Shown here: piece after piece, positions 48,943-59,469 of the stretch
How positions within the stretch are numbered: the first letter of the stretch is position 1
Layout: the number at the start of each line of letters is the position of its first letter
NCBI GenBank assembly: GCA_019671135.1
Contig: JAHRHY010000023.1
Span: 744,001 to 808,000 of the forward strand
Source: Linnemannia hyalina
Taxonomy: Eukaryota > Mortierellomycota > Mortierellomycetes > Mortierellales > Mortierellaceae
DNA length: 64,000 nucleotides
Reading direction: 5' to 3'
Notes under the pieces: model-generated
Told to the model about the DNA's origin: nothing
Database searches by the model: none
Seen by the model: the letters and a program-made list of their open reading frames with translations, nothing else
Translations under genes and position numbers: made by a program

Positions 48943-51189
48943 ATGCAGTACGTTCAGCTTACAATCGAGCTCATCACCAAGGCCTTCGAGACATTTTCTT
49001 CTAAGAAGGGAGTGGAGTTTACCAAGAAAGATGCAAATAAGATCTTTAAGGCGCTTGATGAGGATGAGGGAGTAGAGAGATACTACTTTTGTGGTGCAAA
49101 GTGCACCAAGTCCAAGCGCAAATGCATGAAGGAAGTTGATGATGAAGGCATGCATTGTTATGTCCACGATCCTGCGCGCAAGTGTCAAGGCACAACCATT
49201 AAGGGCGCTAATTGTGGTAGTGTAGCCAAACTTGGTGAAACATACTGTGGACGTCATCGAGAGCAGCATAAAGGTCATATGAAAAGCAGTAACAATAAGG
49301 CACCTGCCAACAAGCGTACCAAGTCTTCCAAGATAACCAAGAAGACACATACTCCTGAGTTTGTCCCTTCAGATGATGATATGACTTCCGAGGATGAAGA
49401 ACCAAAGAAGCGAAAGAGAAACAAGCAGGAGTCATCGGATGAGGAGCCGTCCGATGATGATGAAGAAGATATAATTGCCGTCTCCTTTCCGTTGAGTCCA
49501 AAGGTAGTTGACATAACGTCCAAGAAAAATGTACCACTCGCTAATACAGGCATATGGATGCGTTATGCAACTAATCCAGCTTTCCTGTATGCAAAAAACT
49601 ATACTGTAAATGGCAAGTACATTATTAAGCTGAAGGAAAAGGACCTCTACATTGTATTGTGTCCACCTGAGCTCATGGGGAAAAATCTTCCTGTACCGAA
49701 ATTATCTGACAAAGAGGTACGTATATTACAAAAGATGGGACTCCAAGAGGCAACTCCTGCTGATGTAGAAAAAATAGAAGAGTCTTCTGCTGATGAGAAT
49801 TCTGACGATGATACAGATGATGGTGATACGTCTGATGATGCTGGCTCTGACGATGATTCCCCTGATGATAAAGACTCTGATGATGGCAAGTCCAATAACA
49901 GACCTGATGTAGAATCTGGAGATGATACCTCTAAGGATAACCCTGATGAAAAACTATCTCATAAAAAGTCATCTAAGGATGATGAGAAGAAGACTTCTCG
50001 AAAGAAAAGGCATTCAGAGATGCCCAAAAATGCAGAGCCATCTTCTAATGTAGACGTTTCTAAGGATGGAAAAGATGAACATACATTTGCACTGGCCACA
50101 ACGGTGCATAACATTAGATCAGAGAAAGACATAGCACGTGCGAAGGACAGAGGATGGATGATTCATCCTAATAACGACATGCTTGAGTATGCAACTAAGT
50201 TTACGATGAATGGCAAGTACATTGTCAGGCTATCTGGAAAGAATACATACGTTGGCCTGTTTACGCTTGATGCTCTGCGCGGTGTCGGTGATGTTCCAGA
50301 GTTGGATATCTTGGAACGCTCCATGCTTAGCAAGATGAAACTTCAACCATTGTCTGATGAAGAGAGAAAGACGCTTTTCAACGAGGAGATCGAAGTAGAA
50401 GAAGAAGTACCAGTAGAAGGACCAACAGATAAATCCAAGGTGATATGGAAAAAACTTAACAAGTACTTGGAATATTCCGAGAATGTACTTGTAAATGGAA
50501 TGCACATTCTCAAGATGCGCAAAAAAGACACTGTAATCGGCTTGATGACTGATGACCATATTGCTGCAGAGAATGTAGAGTGTCATTCTCTTAGCCAGAA
50601 GGAAAAAGAGAAGTTGTTTGCTATGGGATTTAAACCGCATGAGCATAAGCAAAGCTTGCCACAGAAAGATGAGAGCACATGTGAGGATGATAAAGATGCT
50701 GAGGGCGATAAAGATGCTGAGGATGACAAAGATGCGGTGGGTGATAAAGATGCTGAAGATGACAAAGATGTTGAGGGTGATAACGATGCTGAGGATGACA
50801 AAGATGCTGAGGGTGATAACGATGCTGAAGATGATAAAGATGCTGAGGATGATAAAGATGCTGAGGATGTTATGTGGAAAAGGTACCCTAAAGATAAAAG
50901 CTCCTCGGGTATAATCGTCATAGATAAAGACGAAATTAAATGGACAACATGTTCGTTTGACAAGAAGCATGAATATGCAACCAACTACCTTTTCGACGGA
51001 TGTCATCTGCTCAAGAGGTACGAAGAGGACATTATTGTTGGACTGCTGTATAAGATACCTGCAAACGGTGACAGTAACTATAGTCGAGACAAATTTACCA
51101 ACAACAAACAAAAGCAGAAGTTAATTGCCATGGGGTTCACGATCGAGGAATTGCCTAAATTGTACTCTCCAGATGTAAAGTTTTGGTAG
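48943..51189 (+). CDS. P, copy 2, 748 aa
   Basis: Protein appears identical to copy 1; I see only one base difference through the repeat-rich part (near 50909). ATG 48943 is the first in-frame start in the leader. Confidence 0.85.
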   Translation: MQYVQLTIELITKAFETFSSKKGVEFTKKDANKIFKALDEDEGVERYYFCGAKCTKSKRKCMKEVDDEGMHCYVHDPARKCQGTTIKGANCGSVAKLGETYCGRHREQHKGHMKSSNNKAPANKRTKSSKITKKTHTPEFVPSDDDMTSEDEEPKKRKRNKQESSDEEPSDDDEEDIIAVSFPLSPKVVDITSKKNVPLANTGIWMRYATNPAFLYAKNYTVNGKYIIKLKEKDLYIVLCPPELMGKNLPVPKLSDKEVRILQKMGLQEATPADVEKIEESSADENSDDDTDDGDTSDDAGSDDDSPDDKDSDDGKSNNRPDVESGDDTSKDNPDEKLSHKKSSKDDEKKTSRKKRHSEMPKNAEPSSNVDVSKDGKDEHTFALATTVHNIRSEKDIARAKDRGWMIHPNNDMLEYATKFTMNGKYIVRLSGKNTYVGLFTLDALRGVGDVPELDILERSMLSKMKLQPLSDEERKTLFNEEIEVEEEVPVEGPTDKSKVIWKKLNKYLEYSENVLVNGMHILKMRKKDTVIGLMTDDHIAAENVECHSLSQKEKEKLFAMGFKPHEHKQSLPQKDESTCEDDKDAEGDKDAEDDKDAVGDKDAEDDKDVEGDNDAEDDKDAEGDNDAEDDKDAEDDKDAEDVMWKRYPKDKSSSGIIVIDKDEIKWTTCSFDKKHEYATNYLFDGCHLLKRYEEDIIVGLLYKIPANGDSNYSRDKFTNNKQKQKLIAMGFTIEELPKLYSPDVKFW

Positions 51190-51312
51190 TTGTTGAGACA
51201 GATGAAGAGTAGATATTTTAAAAACTATCCAATTGTCAACAGTTGGCATTTGTGGTTGTATATATAGCATGAACTTTTTAAAAATGTAACATGTCTTCGA
51301 CACTTCCACCTA

Positions 51313-51807
51313 GGAGGCCTTTCAAGTCCAAATTATCATATGGTGTTTGTTACATCTCTGCAGATCTTGACGATATCCACCGCGTCCATTAGAGGAGAAT
51401 GTATATATGATACCAAGCATATAAGACAACCATTGTAACATTTTTTGTTTAACTATCCTACTAAACACCAACCTATTCTCCAAACAACAAAGTCTTCTTA
51501 TTTTTCGCACACCAAACTCTTGAATATGTCCATCTACTATTAAACTGTAACCCTCACTGCAAGATTCGACAGAGTAGTTCTTGTATGTGATCATCTAAAG
51601 CACTTGTATTCTCAACTGTATCTTTGTCGTGAAATACAGGGGAGAGATTACATTTTAAAAATTCTTGTGCTGTCTATTGCTATTTTATTCTGTGTTCTGT
51701 TGCCCACTATGAAGAGATATGCCAGTTATGGAAGTCAACACTCCGTTCCTTGGACTTTGGATATTTTTTATATGCCTTTTTATATCCTCTGCACATGAAG
51801 GGGCCGC
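51313..51807 (-). repeat. 495-bp terminal repeat, copy e
   Basis: Outer end GGGGCCGC abuts AAA of the R gene; inner end GGAGGCC follows CACCTA, mirroring copy b. Confidence 0.93.
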
Positions 51808-53279
51808 AAAGTTGGTCGATGCTAGGCAGGTTAAAATGGATGATAACTATTTTCTCCGCGCATGGTCAAACGCCATAGAAAGTTGTTTGTCGGAAAAGAA
51901 TACCAACAGGGTTTTATTGCCATCAAGGTTTCTTTAGATTTTTCCCGTGCAAAGATTGTTGTGCCAATTTTGGCGAACATGTTGTCTAGCTTGAACGAGA
52001 GCGGCATTGCTTTACATGACATAGACTTTGCCTATGATTGTACGCGTATTACCACACGACTGCACGTGGAGAGATCGCTAAAACAAACGAAAACTACAAA
52101 AATTGTCGATGATGTGGGAAGAGTAGGACATCATTGTATTTCATGGAGAGGTCGAAAAGGGGATACAAAGAATATCCGATATAAGGTGTATAACAAATTT
52201 GTCCAGATTTTGGAAAGTGCCGAGGTGCGAAAGAGCCTTGGTTCACGTTTGGAGGATTTGGTGGAGAAAGAAACAGCATTTGGACGACGAGTTAAAAAAT
52301 ATAAAAAGCATGGTTATAGTCGTATCGAGCTGACGTTTGAAGGTTCATCTTTGAGATCTCTTCAGTCATATCAAGACGAAATGGACGAGACAAAGAATCT
52401 CTTGAAGAAATGTAAAACATTTAAATGTTCCTTTGAGATGCAGTGGGAGGAACGTGCAAAATGCATTACCTCGATGGTGGCTGTACATTTTCCACATGAG
52501 AAACTGTTTGCTTATTGTCACTGGTGGAATTCGGTAACCTCTAAGAAGTATGGATATATGTGGCAAAACTTTAAGAACCCCGAGCTTATTGCACTTTTGC
52601 TGGCTAACTATTCCTTTAACGATAGACCTATATACTTTGTGGAAGGACATGTAGAAGAGGTAAATGGGAAAGAGAAAGTTATTTTGGGCGAAATAAGGAC
52701 ATTTAAGCGCGAGCCTGGATGTACTGTCATCACACTAGTTGCTGGCTCGCAAAAAGGAATGTTTCCTTCGAGGGATGCATCTTCTAACGTCATTCGTAAA
52801 TTTAGCAAAGTTGGAATTGTGGAAGTTGACAACATCTCTATTGCCTGGCCAAAGCGTGTTCATAACAGGTATAGTGCCCCACTTGCAGATATCTTCGAAT
52901 ATGATGAAGATACAGTAGACACAAATGTGTTACATCTGAAAACTATTCATGTTTCGATGTATACTGCAGCCGACCGAATTCTAACGCCCGATGAAGAGTA
53001 TACCATTGTGGCGGCCGGTCTCAAAGAATTTCGTTCTGAACGTCGTTGGCATTTTATTACAGCATGTGGCATAAAGGTGCGCGCAGGAAAATCGTTGGCA
53101 AAGATTTGGAGACCATGGCGTGTGGAGCATCTTCAAGGTCTACAGAGAATTGGTAGTGTGCAAGGTGTACCGTTGATGACATTTCGTGCAGTAAAAAAGG
53201 TTCGTATTCATGGCGAGGACGATATGAAGTGCGAGCGCGTTTGAGAGGTTTTTAAAAACTTTGGAAAGACTTTTGTTAA

Positions 53280-54560
53280 TTATAGACTGGTATTATCATC
53301 TTCGTGGTTTGACATTTCCTCGTCATCATCCTTATTTGACGTTTGTTCATCATCATCATCTGAAGCAACATCTATTCCTACAAATTTCTCTTGCATTCTT
53401 TGTAACTCAAGACCATTTTCCAGTTTGTTTTGTACTGTAACGGTTTGAGTTAACTCTGGGACAAGTTGCCTTTCTCGTGGATAATCTACTCCTTCTTCCA
53501 TCCATCCACGATGATGTGGCTGCTCTTCGATGTCCACTGCTTTAACAAAGTTGCGAATATTTAGCAACAGAAGACAAAGGCGGAATGTAAGATTAAACTC
53601 CTTTTTGGATCCAACTCGAACAATCTCCTTGTTATTAAACTTGGCGAATGTTTTCATGAGATCACCAAAGACAGCCTCTGACGTAGATCGAAATCCACCA
53701 AACATAGCATTAAAGTTGGATTCCTCTTCGTGGAGTTGCTGTAGTCGTTTCTTACGGATGGGAAAACAGAAGTTACGCTCGTCCAACTTTTCTTTTTCCA
53801 CAATATCGCCAATGTATTGTGTATATCCTCCATCGAGAGCAATACAGTCCATGTTGTTGATCTTCTTACCAATGCCCATCTCTTGTAACATTTTCCCATC
53901 GTTGTTATCACGACATGACGCTGATTTGGATACAAAGAGAACCATTCCATTGGCATCAATGGCCACTTGCGTTCTCAAACCCGATTTCTTTAGCTTATAA
54001 GAATACATTGCTGCTTTATCTTCCCCATATGTTGCTCGAGAGTCATGACCATCCAAGTAGAGAGTTACATGCTTGAACATTGGGGGATTTTTCCAATTGG
54101 CTGTTCGAATACGAATTTCCAGCGAAGAGAACATAGATGCAAAACAGCGTGTAATCTCCTTCTCAAATAATGCACGTTCCACCTTGACGAATGTGCTGTA
54201 TATCAAATGGAATGTGGACTTTGGCATATACTGTGCCATGGAATCCATAGTCTCTCCAGCGACGAAAAAGTACAGAAATGCAATTCCTTTCTCAAGTGCG
54301 TTATATGGACCAGGGAAATAGTGTTTACTCCAGATGGTAGATAGAAAGAAAAACACTGGTATGGCTCCAAGTCTCTTCATCAACACCTTTTTCATATCCT
54401 GTATTCTTGCGATTGGTTTCAACTCTGAACGATGAAATGTCTTGACCTTTGGGCACATTGGCCACGGTTCATCAAGAAATCCCCATTCGTTCTCCAACAG
54501 ATTATCAAGCAGCCGTGCAAGTTTCTTTGGCGTAAGGTTTACGACGGTATTAGTCTCCAT
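53280..54560 (-). CDS. DDE-A, copy A8, 426 aa
   Basis: Intact with D170, D243, E295. Private changes near the start: METNTVVNLTPKK. Confidence 0.88.
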   Translation of the reverse strand: METNTVVNLTPKKLARLLDNLLENEWGFLDEPWPMCPKVKTFHRSELKPIARIQDMKKVLMKRLGAIPVFFFLSTIWSKHYFPGPYNALEKGIAFLYFFVAGETMDSMAQYMPKSTFHLIYSTFVKVERALFEKEITRCFASMFSSLEIRIRTANWKNPPMFKHVTLYLDGHDSRATYGEDKAAMYSYKLKKSGLRTQVAIDANGMVLFVSKSASCRDNNDGKMLQEMGIGKKINNMDCIALDGGYTQYIGDIVEKEKLDERNFCFPIRKKRLQQLHEEESNFNAMFGGFRSTSEAVFGDLMKTFAKFNNKEIVRVGSKKEFNLTFRLCLLLLNIRNFVKAVDIEEQPHHRGWMEEGVDYPRERQLVPELTQTVTVQNKLENGLELQRMQEKFVGIDVASDDDDEQTSNKDDDEEMSNHEDDNTSL

Positions 54561-54686
54561 AATGTCGTTTTCTGCAAAAATAGGGATTATACACACGTAA
54601 TTATGTCAATTATTCCCTAGAATTCCCCAGATACGTCATATTAAGAAATGGTGGGCATAGCTTAACAAAAGACGAGAAAATAGGTG

Positions 54687-55365
54687 TACTCCCTCGCCCA
54701 AAAAAAAGCGATCTCCCCCAATTCTATTCCTCGATTACCGATATGTAAAATATGTTTATGTTGATACTCTTTCCTTACGTTTTGCTCTTGTAATACTGCT
54801 AGATAACTATGTCCATTTGGATTCTTTTGCTTTTGTATATGTATTCTTTATAGATATATCTGTTGTCTTTTTAAAAACTCCTTCCATAATTGTCTGTACA
54901 AATTCTTGCAACTACCATTGGTATTCCATAACATATTTAACTATTTCGACCGAAGACATTTCCCATTTCGATGTACAGATTGGCTTAAATATCCTCGATG
55001 AACATTTCCCCCAACTTGACCTATTATGTATCTCTTATTTTAAAATCTGTTCTTGATATACTATATAATTCCAATGGTTGGGGGATGTACTCCCTCGCCC
55101 AAAAAAAAGCGATCTCCCCCAATTCTATTCCTCGATTACCGATATGTAAAATATGTTTATGTTGATACTCTTTCCTTACGTTTTGCTCTTGTAATACTGC
55201 TAGATAACTATGTCCATTTGGATTCTTTTGCTTTTGTATATGTATTCTTTATAGATATATCTGTTGTCTTTTTAAAAACTCCTTCCATAATTGTCTGTAC
55301 AAATTCTTGCAACTTCCATTGGTATTCCATAACATATTTAACTATTTCGACCGAAGACATTTCCC
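54687..55365 (+). repeat. Subfamily B T unit, 123-bp spacer, T unit (T11 and T12)
   Basis: T11 54687-54964 and T12 55088-55365 flank a spacer (54965-55087) that is a diverged, shorter form of the 135-bp spacer. T-spacer-T is thus shared by both subfamilies and predates their split. T12 joins codon 489 of an R gene. Confidence 0.87.
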
Positions 55366-56832
55366 AATGGTATACTCTTCATCAGGCTTTAGAATTCGGT
55401 CGGCTGCAGTATACATCGAAACATGAATAGTTTTCAGATGTAATACATTTGTATCTACTGTATCTTCATCATATTCGAAGATATCTGCAAGTGGGGCACT
55501 ATATCTGTTATGAACACGCTTTGGCCAGGCAATAGAGATGTTGTCAACTTCCACAATTCCAACTTTGCTAAATTTACGAATGACGTTAGAAGATGCATCC
55601 CTCGAAGGAAACATTCCTTTTTGCGAGCCAGCAACTAGCGTGATGGCAGTACATCCAGGCTCGCGCTTAAATGTCCTTATTTCGCCCAAAATAACTTTCT
55701 CTTTCCCATTTACCTCTTCTACATGTCCTTCCACAAAGTATATAGGTCTATTGTTAAAGGAATAGTTAGCCAGCAAAAGTGTAATAAGCTCGGGGTTCTT
55801 AAAATTTTGCCACATATATCCATACTTCTTAGAGGTTACCGAATTCCACCAGTGACAATAAGCAAACAGTTTCTCATGTGGAAAATGTACAGCCACCATC
55901 GAGGTAATGCATTTTGCACGTTCCTCCCACTGCATCTCAAAGGAACATTTAAATGTTTTACATTTCTTCAAGAGATTCTTTGTCTTGTCCATTTCGTCTT
56001 GATATGACTGAAGAGATCTCAAAGATGAACCTTCAAACGTCAGCTCGATACGACTATAACCATGCTTTTTATATTTTTTAACTCGTCGTCCAAATGCTGT
56101 TTCTTTCTCCACCAAATCCTCCAAACGTGAACCAAGGCTCTTTCGCACCTCGGCACTTTCCAAAATCTGGACAAATTTGTTATACACCTTATATCGGATA
56201 TTCTTTGTATCCCCTTTTCGACCTCTCCATGAAATACAATGATGTCCTACTCTTCCCACATCATCGACAATTTTTGTAGTTTTCGTTTGTTTTAGCGATC
56301 TCTCCACGTGCAGTCGTGTGGTAATACGCGTACAATCATAGGCAAAGTCTATGTCATGTAAAGCAATGCCGCTCTCGTTCAAGCTAGACAACATGTTCGC
56401 CAAAATTGGCACAACAATCTTTGCACGGGAAAAATCTAAAGAAACCTTGATGGCAATAAAACCCTGTTGGTATTCTTTTCCAACAAACAACTTTCTATGG
56501 CGTTTGACCATGCGCGGAGAAAAATAGTTATCATCCATTTTAACCTGCCTAGCATCGACCAACTTTACAGATTCCACAATTAAATCGGTATGGTTAAATG
56601 CATCGCGCAGTTCAGCAATGTACTTTCCAATTGCTGTACCTTTAGTGGTATCGTCAGCAAAGTTATATATACCCCAAAAGATGATGGAATCGCAAAAGAG
56701 TTTGGAGAATTTGGTGAATCCTTTTCTCTCCACACTGCCAAATGGTGCTGACTGTAGATTACCCACATTTGACAGCAAATGGGAAATTTCGTTGATGGCT
56801 TTGTTTATCAGAGATTCTTTTGTTGGCGACAT
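55366..56832 (-). pseudogene. R, copy R8, residues 1-489
   Basis: Starts normally (MSPTKESLINK) and keeps the Rep-like motifs but is cut at DEEYTI by T12, losing 78 residues; an ORF runs 7 more codons into T12. Shares N85I, ANML and ERSLK with R6, and has FNNRPIYF (D361N). Confidence 0.88.
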
Positions 56833-56877
56833 AATAAAAGGTATACTTAGGTTTTAAAAAGTCTATAATTTAGGTCG

Positions 56878-57150
56878 TCATTTTTTTCTAAGCATATATT
56901 CACCAGCGTCTTTCTCGGTAAGTAATCCATCTGCACGTATTTTGTCACGTAGGAGTTGATAAGACGCCTCTAATAACTTTTTTATGCCGTTAGTGCCAAA
57001 TATAGTGGCATCTTGTGGAAAGAGGTTACGATGATAATCTAAAAATTCATCCAAATAGACAAACATACACAATTCCAGATTCTTCTCATAAATAAAATCT
57101 GCAACAACTTCCTGCTGGCGTGCTTTGGTTAAACGTGTAGGCCTGGGCAT
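56878..57150 (-). CDS. S, copy S7, type L, 90 aa
   Basis: Differs from S1 by LDYHRNL (H39Y). Confidence 0.74.
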   Translation of the reverse strand: MPRPTRLTKARQQEVVADFIYEKNLELCMFVYLDEFLDYHRNLFPQDATIFGTNGIKKLLEASYQLLRDKIRADGLLTEKDAGEYMLRKK

Positions 57151-57346
57151 AACATATTTGCGGCGATAAGACGTCTAAATGCTCATCCCCCTATATACCT
57201 ATTTGTCAATTACTCCCTTGAATAGATACAACTTGACATCTATATTAGATATTGTTGTGTATGCCCTCAAACACAAACATTGAGAGAAATATTCCCGGGA
57301 AAAAACGTGGTATATTAACTATCAAGAGATCACCATTCCGCCTAAT

Positions 57347-57739
57347 ATGCCAAAAAGGATTTGCAACAGGTGTGACAAAAAGAAGCCTTCATATGATTTC
57401 TACGATGATTCCAGAAATACATGTAAGGAATGCAAGATAAAGTCTTCCAAGGAGAGCTATCAGGCAAAAAAGAATGGTGGAAATCATGTGAAATCTGGGA
57501 GATCTAAGAAAGACGAGGATGTACAACAATCCGATGATGATTTACGGTATGAGAATAAGAAGTTGAAGAAACGTGTCAGAAAATTGGAGAAAGGAATGGA
57601 TAAGATGAACCAAATTATTTCCCAGCAGAAGAAGGAGATTTATATAATAAATGCCTTGATCAAAGGATTTGCCAGTGGTCTCATGGTAAATCAAGAGGAA
57701 GAATTAGATACAGCCAATGTTGTTGAGCTATCGGAATAA
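57347..57739 (+). CDS. Z, copy Z7, 130 aa, most diverged full copy
   Basis: Cysteines kept. Changes: DKKKPSYD, GNHVKSGRSKKD, DLRYENK, EKGMDKM, QKKEIY. The Cys at residue 53 is lost (GRS), so that Cys is not part of the zinc site. Confidence 0.82.
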   Translation: MPKRICNRCDKKKPSYDFYDDSRNTCKECKIKSSKESYQAKKNGGNHVKSGRSKKDEDVQQSDDDLRYENKKLKKRVRKLEKGMDKMNQIISQQKKEIYIINALIKGFASGLMVNQEEELDTANVVELSE

Positions 57740-57956
57740 ACTTTTAAAATGTGCAATATATATACCTTCCATAAGTAGTATTATGGGAATTATTCCCAGG
57801 GAATTCATGTACTGTCAACCAAGCTGGTACCATTATCATCATGATGTATATGCATGAGATTCACCGGGGACACACGTATAAATGCTATATATGTTATATA
57901 AACGTAGGTGTTTTAAAATGGTGGGCATAGCTTAACAAAAGACGAGAAAATAGGTG

Positions 57957-58345
57957 TACTCCCTCGCCCAAAAAAAAGCGCACTCCCCCAATTCTATTCA
58001 TCGATTACCGATATGTAAAATACGTTTATGTTAATACTCTTTCCTTACGTTTTGCTCTTGTAATACTGCTAGATAACTATGTCCATTTGGATTCTTTTGC
58101 TTTTGTATATGTATTCTTTATAGATATGTTTGTTATCTTTTTAAAAACTCCTTCCATAATTGTCTGTACAAATTCTTGCAACTTCCATTGGTATTCCATA
58201 ACATATTTACCTATTTCGACCCAAGACATTTCCCAGTATTACAAGAGCAAAACGTAAGGAGAGAGTATCAACATAAACATATTTTACATATCGGTAATCG
58301 GGCAGGACAAAAAGGTTGGAGCGCTTTTTTTTGGGCGAGGGAGTA
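57957..58345. repeat. T unit T13 (+) joined to a half T unit T14 (-)
   Basis: T13 (57957-58234, B-like: GCGCACTCCCCCAATTC) ends TTTCCC and abuts AGTATTACAAG, the interior of an A-type T in the opposite orientation (58235-58345). The outer ~165 bp of T14 are missing. Confidence 0.83.
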
Positions 58346-58562
58346 CACCTGTTTTCTCGTCTTTTGTTAAGCTATGCCCACCATTTTAAAACACCTACGT
58401 TCATATAACATATATAGCATTTATACGTGTGTCCACGGTGAATCTCATGCATATACAGCATGATGATAATGGTACCAGCTTGGTTGACAGTACATGAATT
58501 CCCTGGGAATAATTCCCATAATACTACTTATGGAAGGTATATATATTGCACATTTTAAAAGT

Positions 58563-58955
58563 TTATTCCGATAGCTCAACAACATTGGCTGTATCTAATT
58601 CTTCCTCTTGATTTACCATGAGACCACTGGCAAATCCTTTGATCAAGGCATTTATTATATAAATCTCCCTCTTCTGCTGGGAAATAATTTGGTTCATCTT
58701 ATCCATTCCTTTCTCCAATTTTCTGACACGTTTCTTTAACTTCTTATTCTCATACTGTAAATCATCATCGGATTGTTGCACATCCTCATCTTTCTTACAT
58801 CTCCCAGATTTCACATGCTTCCCACCATTATTTTTTGCCTGATAGCTCTCCTTGGAAGACTTTATCTTGCATTCCTTACATGTATTTCTGGAATCATCGT
58901 AGAAATCATATGAAGGCTTCTTTTGGTCACATCTGTTGCAAATCCTTTTTGGCAT
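58563..58955 (-). CDS. Z, copy Z8, 130 aa
   Basis: KKPSYD, AKNNGGKH and EKGMDKM variants; intermediate between Z2 and Z7. Confidence 0.82.
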   Translation of the reverse strand: MPKRICNRCDQKKPSYDFYDDSRNTCKECKIKSSKESYQAKNNGGKHVKSGRCKKDEDVQQSDDDLQYENKKLKKRVRKLEKGMDKMNQIISQQKREIYIINALIKGFASGLMVNQEEELDTANVVELSE

Positions 58956-59150
58956 ATTAGGCGGAATGGTGATCTCTTGATACTTGATATACCACGTTTT
59001 TTCCCGGGAATATTTCTCTCAATGTTTGTGTTTGAGGGCCATATACAACAATATCTAATATAGATGTCAAGTTGTATCTATTCAAGGGAGTAATTGACAA
59101 AGCAGTACATTATGGAACACGGATCTTAAAGTCTTAACTCCGCAATTATT

Positions 59151-59423
59151 ATGCCCAGGCCATCACGTTTAACTAAATCGCGCCAGCGGGAAGTTGTTGC
59201 CGATTTTATCTATGCAAAGAATCTGGAGTTGTGTATGTTTATCTATTTGGATGAATTTCTGGACTATCATCGTAATCTCTTTCCACAAGACGCCACTACA
59301 TTTGGGACAAACGGCATAAAGAAACTATTGGAGGCATCCTATCAACTCATCCGTGAGAAAATACGTAATGCGGGATTGCTTACAAATAAGGATGCTGGTG
59401 AATACATGCTTAGAAGAAACTGA
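59151..59423 (+). CDS. S, copy S8, type I, 90 aa
   Basis: Protein identical to S2; again followed by a type I R. Confidence 0.75.
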   Translation: MPRPSRLTKSRQREVVADFIYAKNLELCMFIYLDEFLDYHRNLFPQDATTFGTNGIKKLLEASYQLIREKIRNAGLLTNKDAGEYMLRRN

Positions 59424-59469
59424 CAACCTAAATCTTACACTTTTTAAAACCTTAAGTATACCTTTTATT

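Larger units (their letters stand above)
46310..51807 (+). mobile_element. DDE-B/P element, copy 2, 5,498 bp, in an R gene
   Basis: Direct 495-bp repeats at both ends, flanked by AAA at 46307-46309 and 51808-51810. Removing it with one AAA restores GTGGAATCTGTAAAGTTGG of R. It is in the opposite orientation to copy 1 and almost identical to it, 13 bp longer because of changes at the 3' end of DDE-B. Confidence 0.94.
46041..53244 (+). pseudogene. R, copy R6, interrupted by the DDE-B/P element and frameshifted
   Basis: The coding parts are 46041-46309 and 51811-53244. The insertion duplicates AAA in VESVK. Apart from that, one T is missing in the run ACTATTTTCTCC (about 51847-51852, normally five T), shifting the frame after DDNYF. 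Variants N85I, ANML, ERSLK, NPELIALLL, CTVITLV and the FRAVKKVRIHGEDD ending set it apart. The codon runs behind the frameshift are still open (from 51862). Confidence 0.92.
44639..54964 (+). mobile_element. R/DDE-A element, subfamily B, carrying a DDE-B/P insertion
   Basis: T10 (Z side) and T11 (54687-54964, DDE-A side) are inverted to each other and enclose Z, S, R and DDE-A. Without the insertion it would be about 4.8 kb. The outer trinucleotides are TGT and ATT, so no target duplication is seen. R is frameshifted and interrupted, and Z lacks its ATG; DDE-A is intact. Confidence 0.82.
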
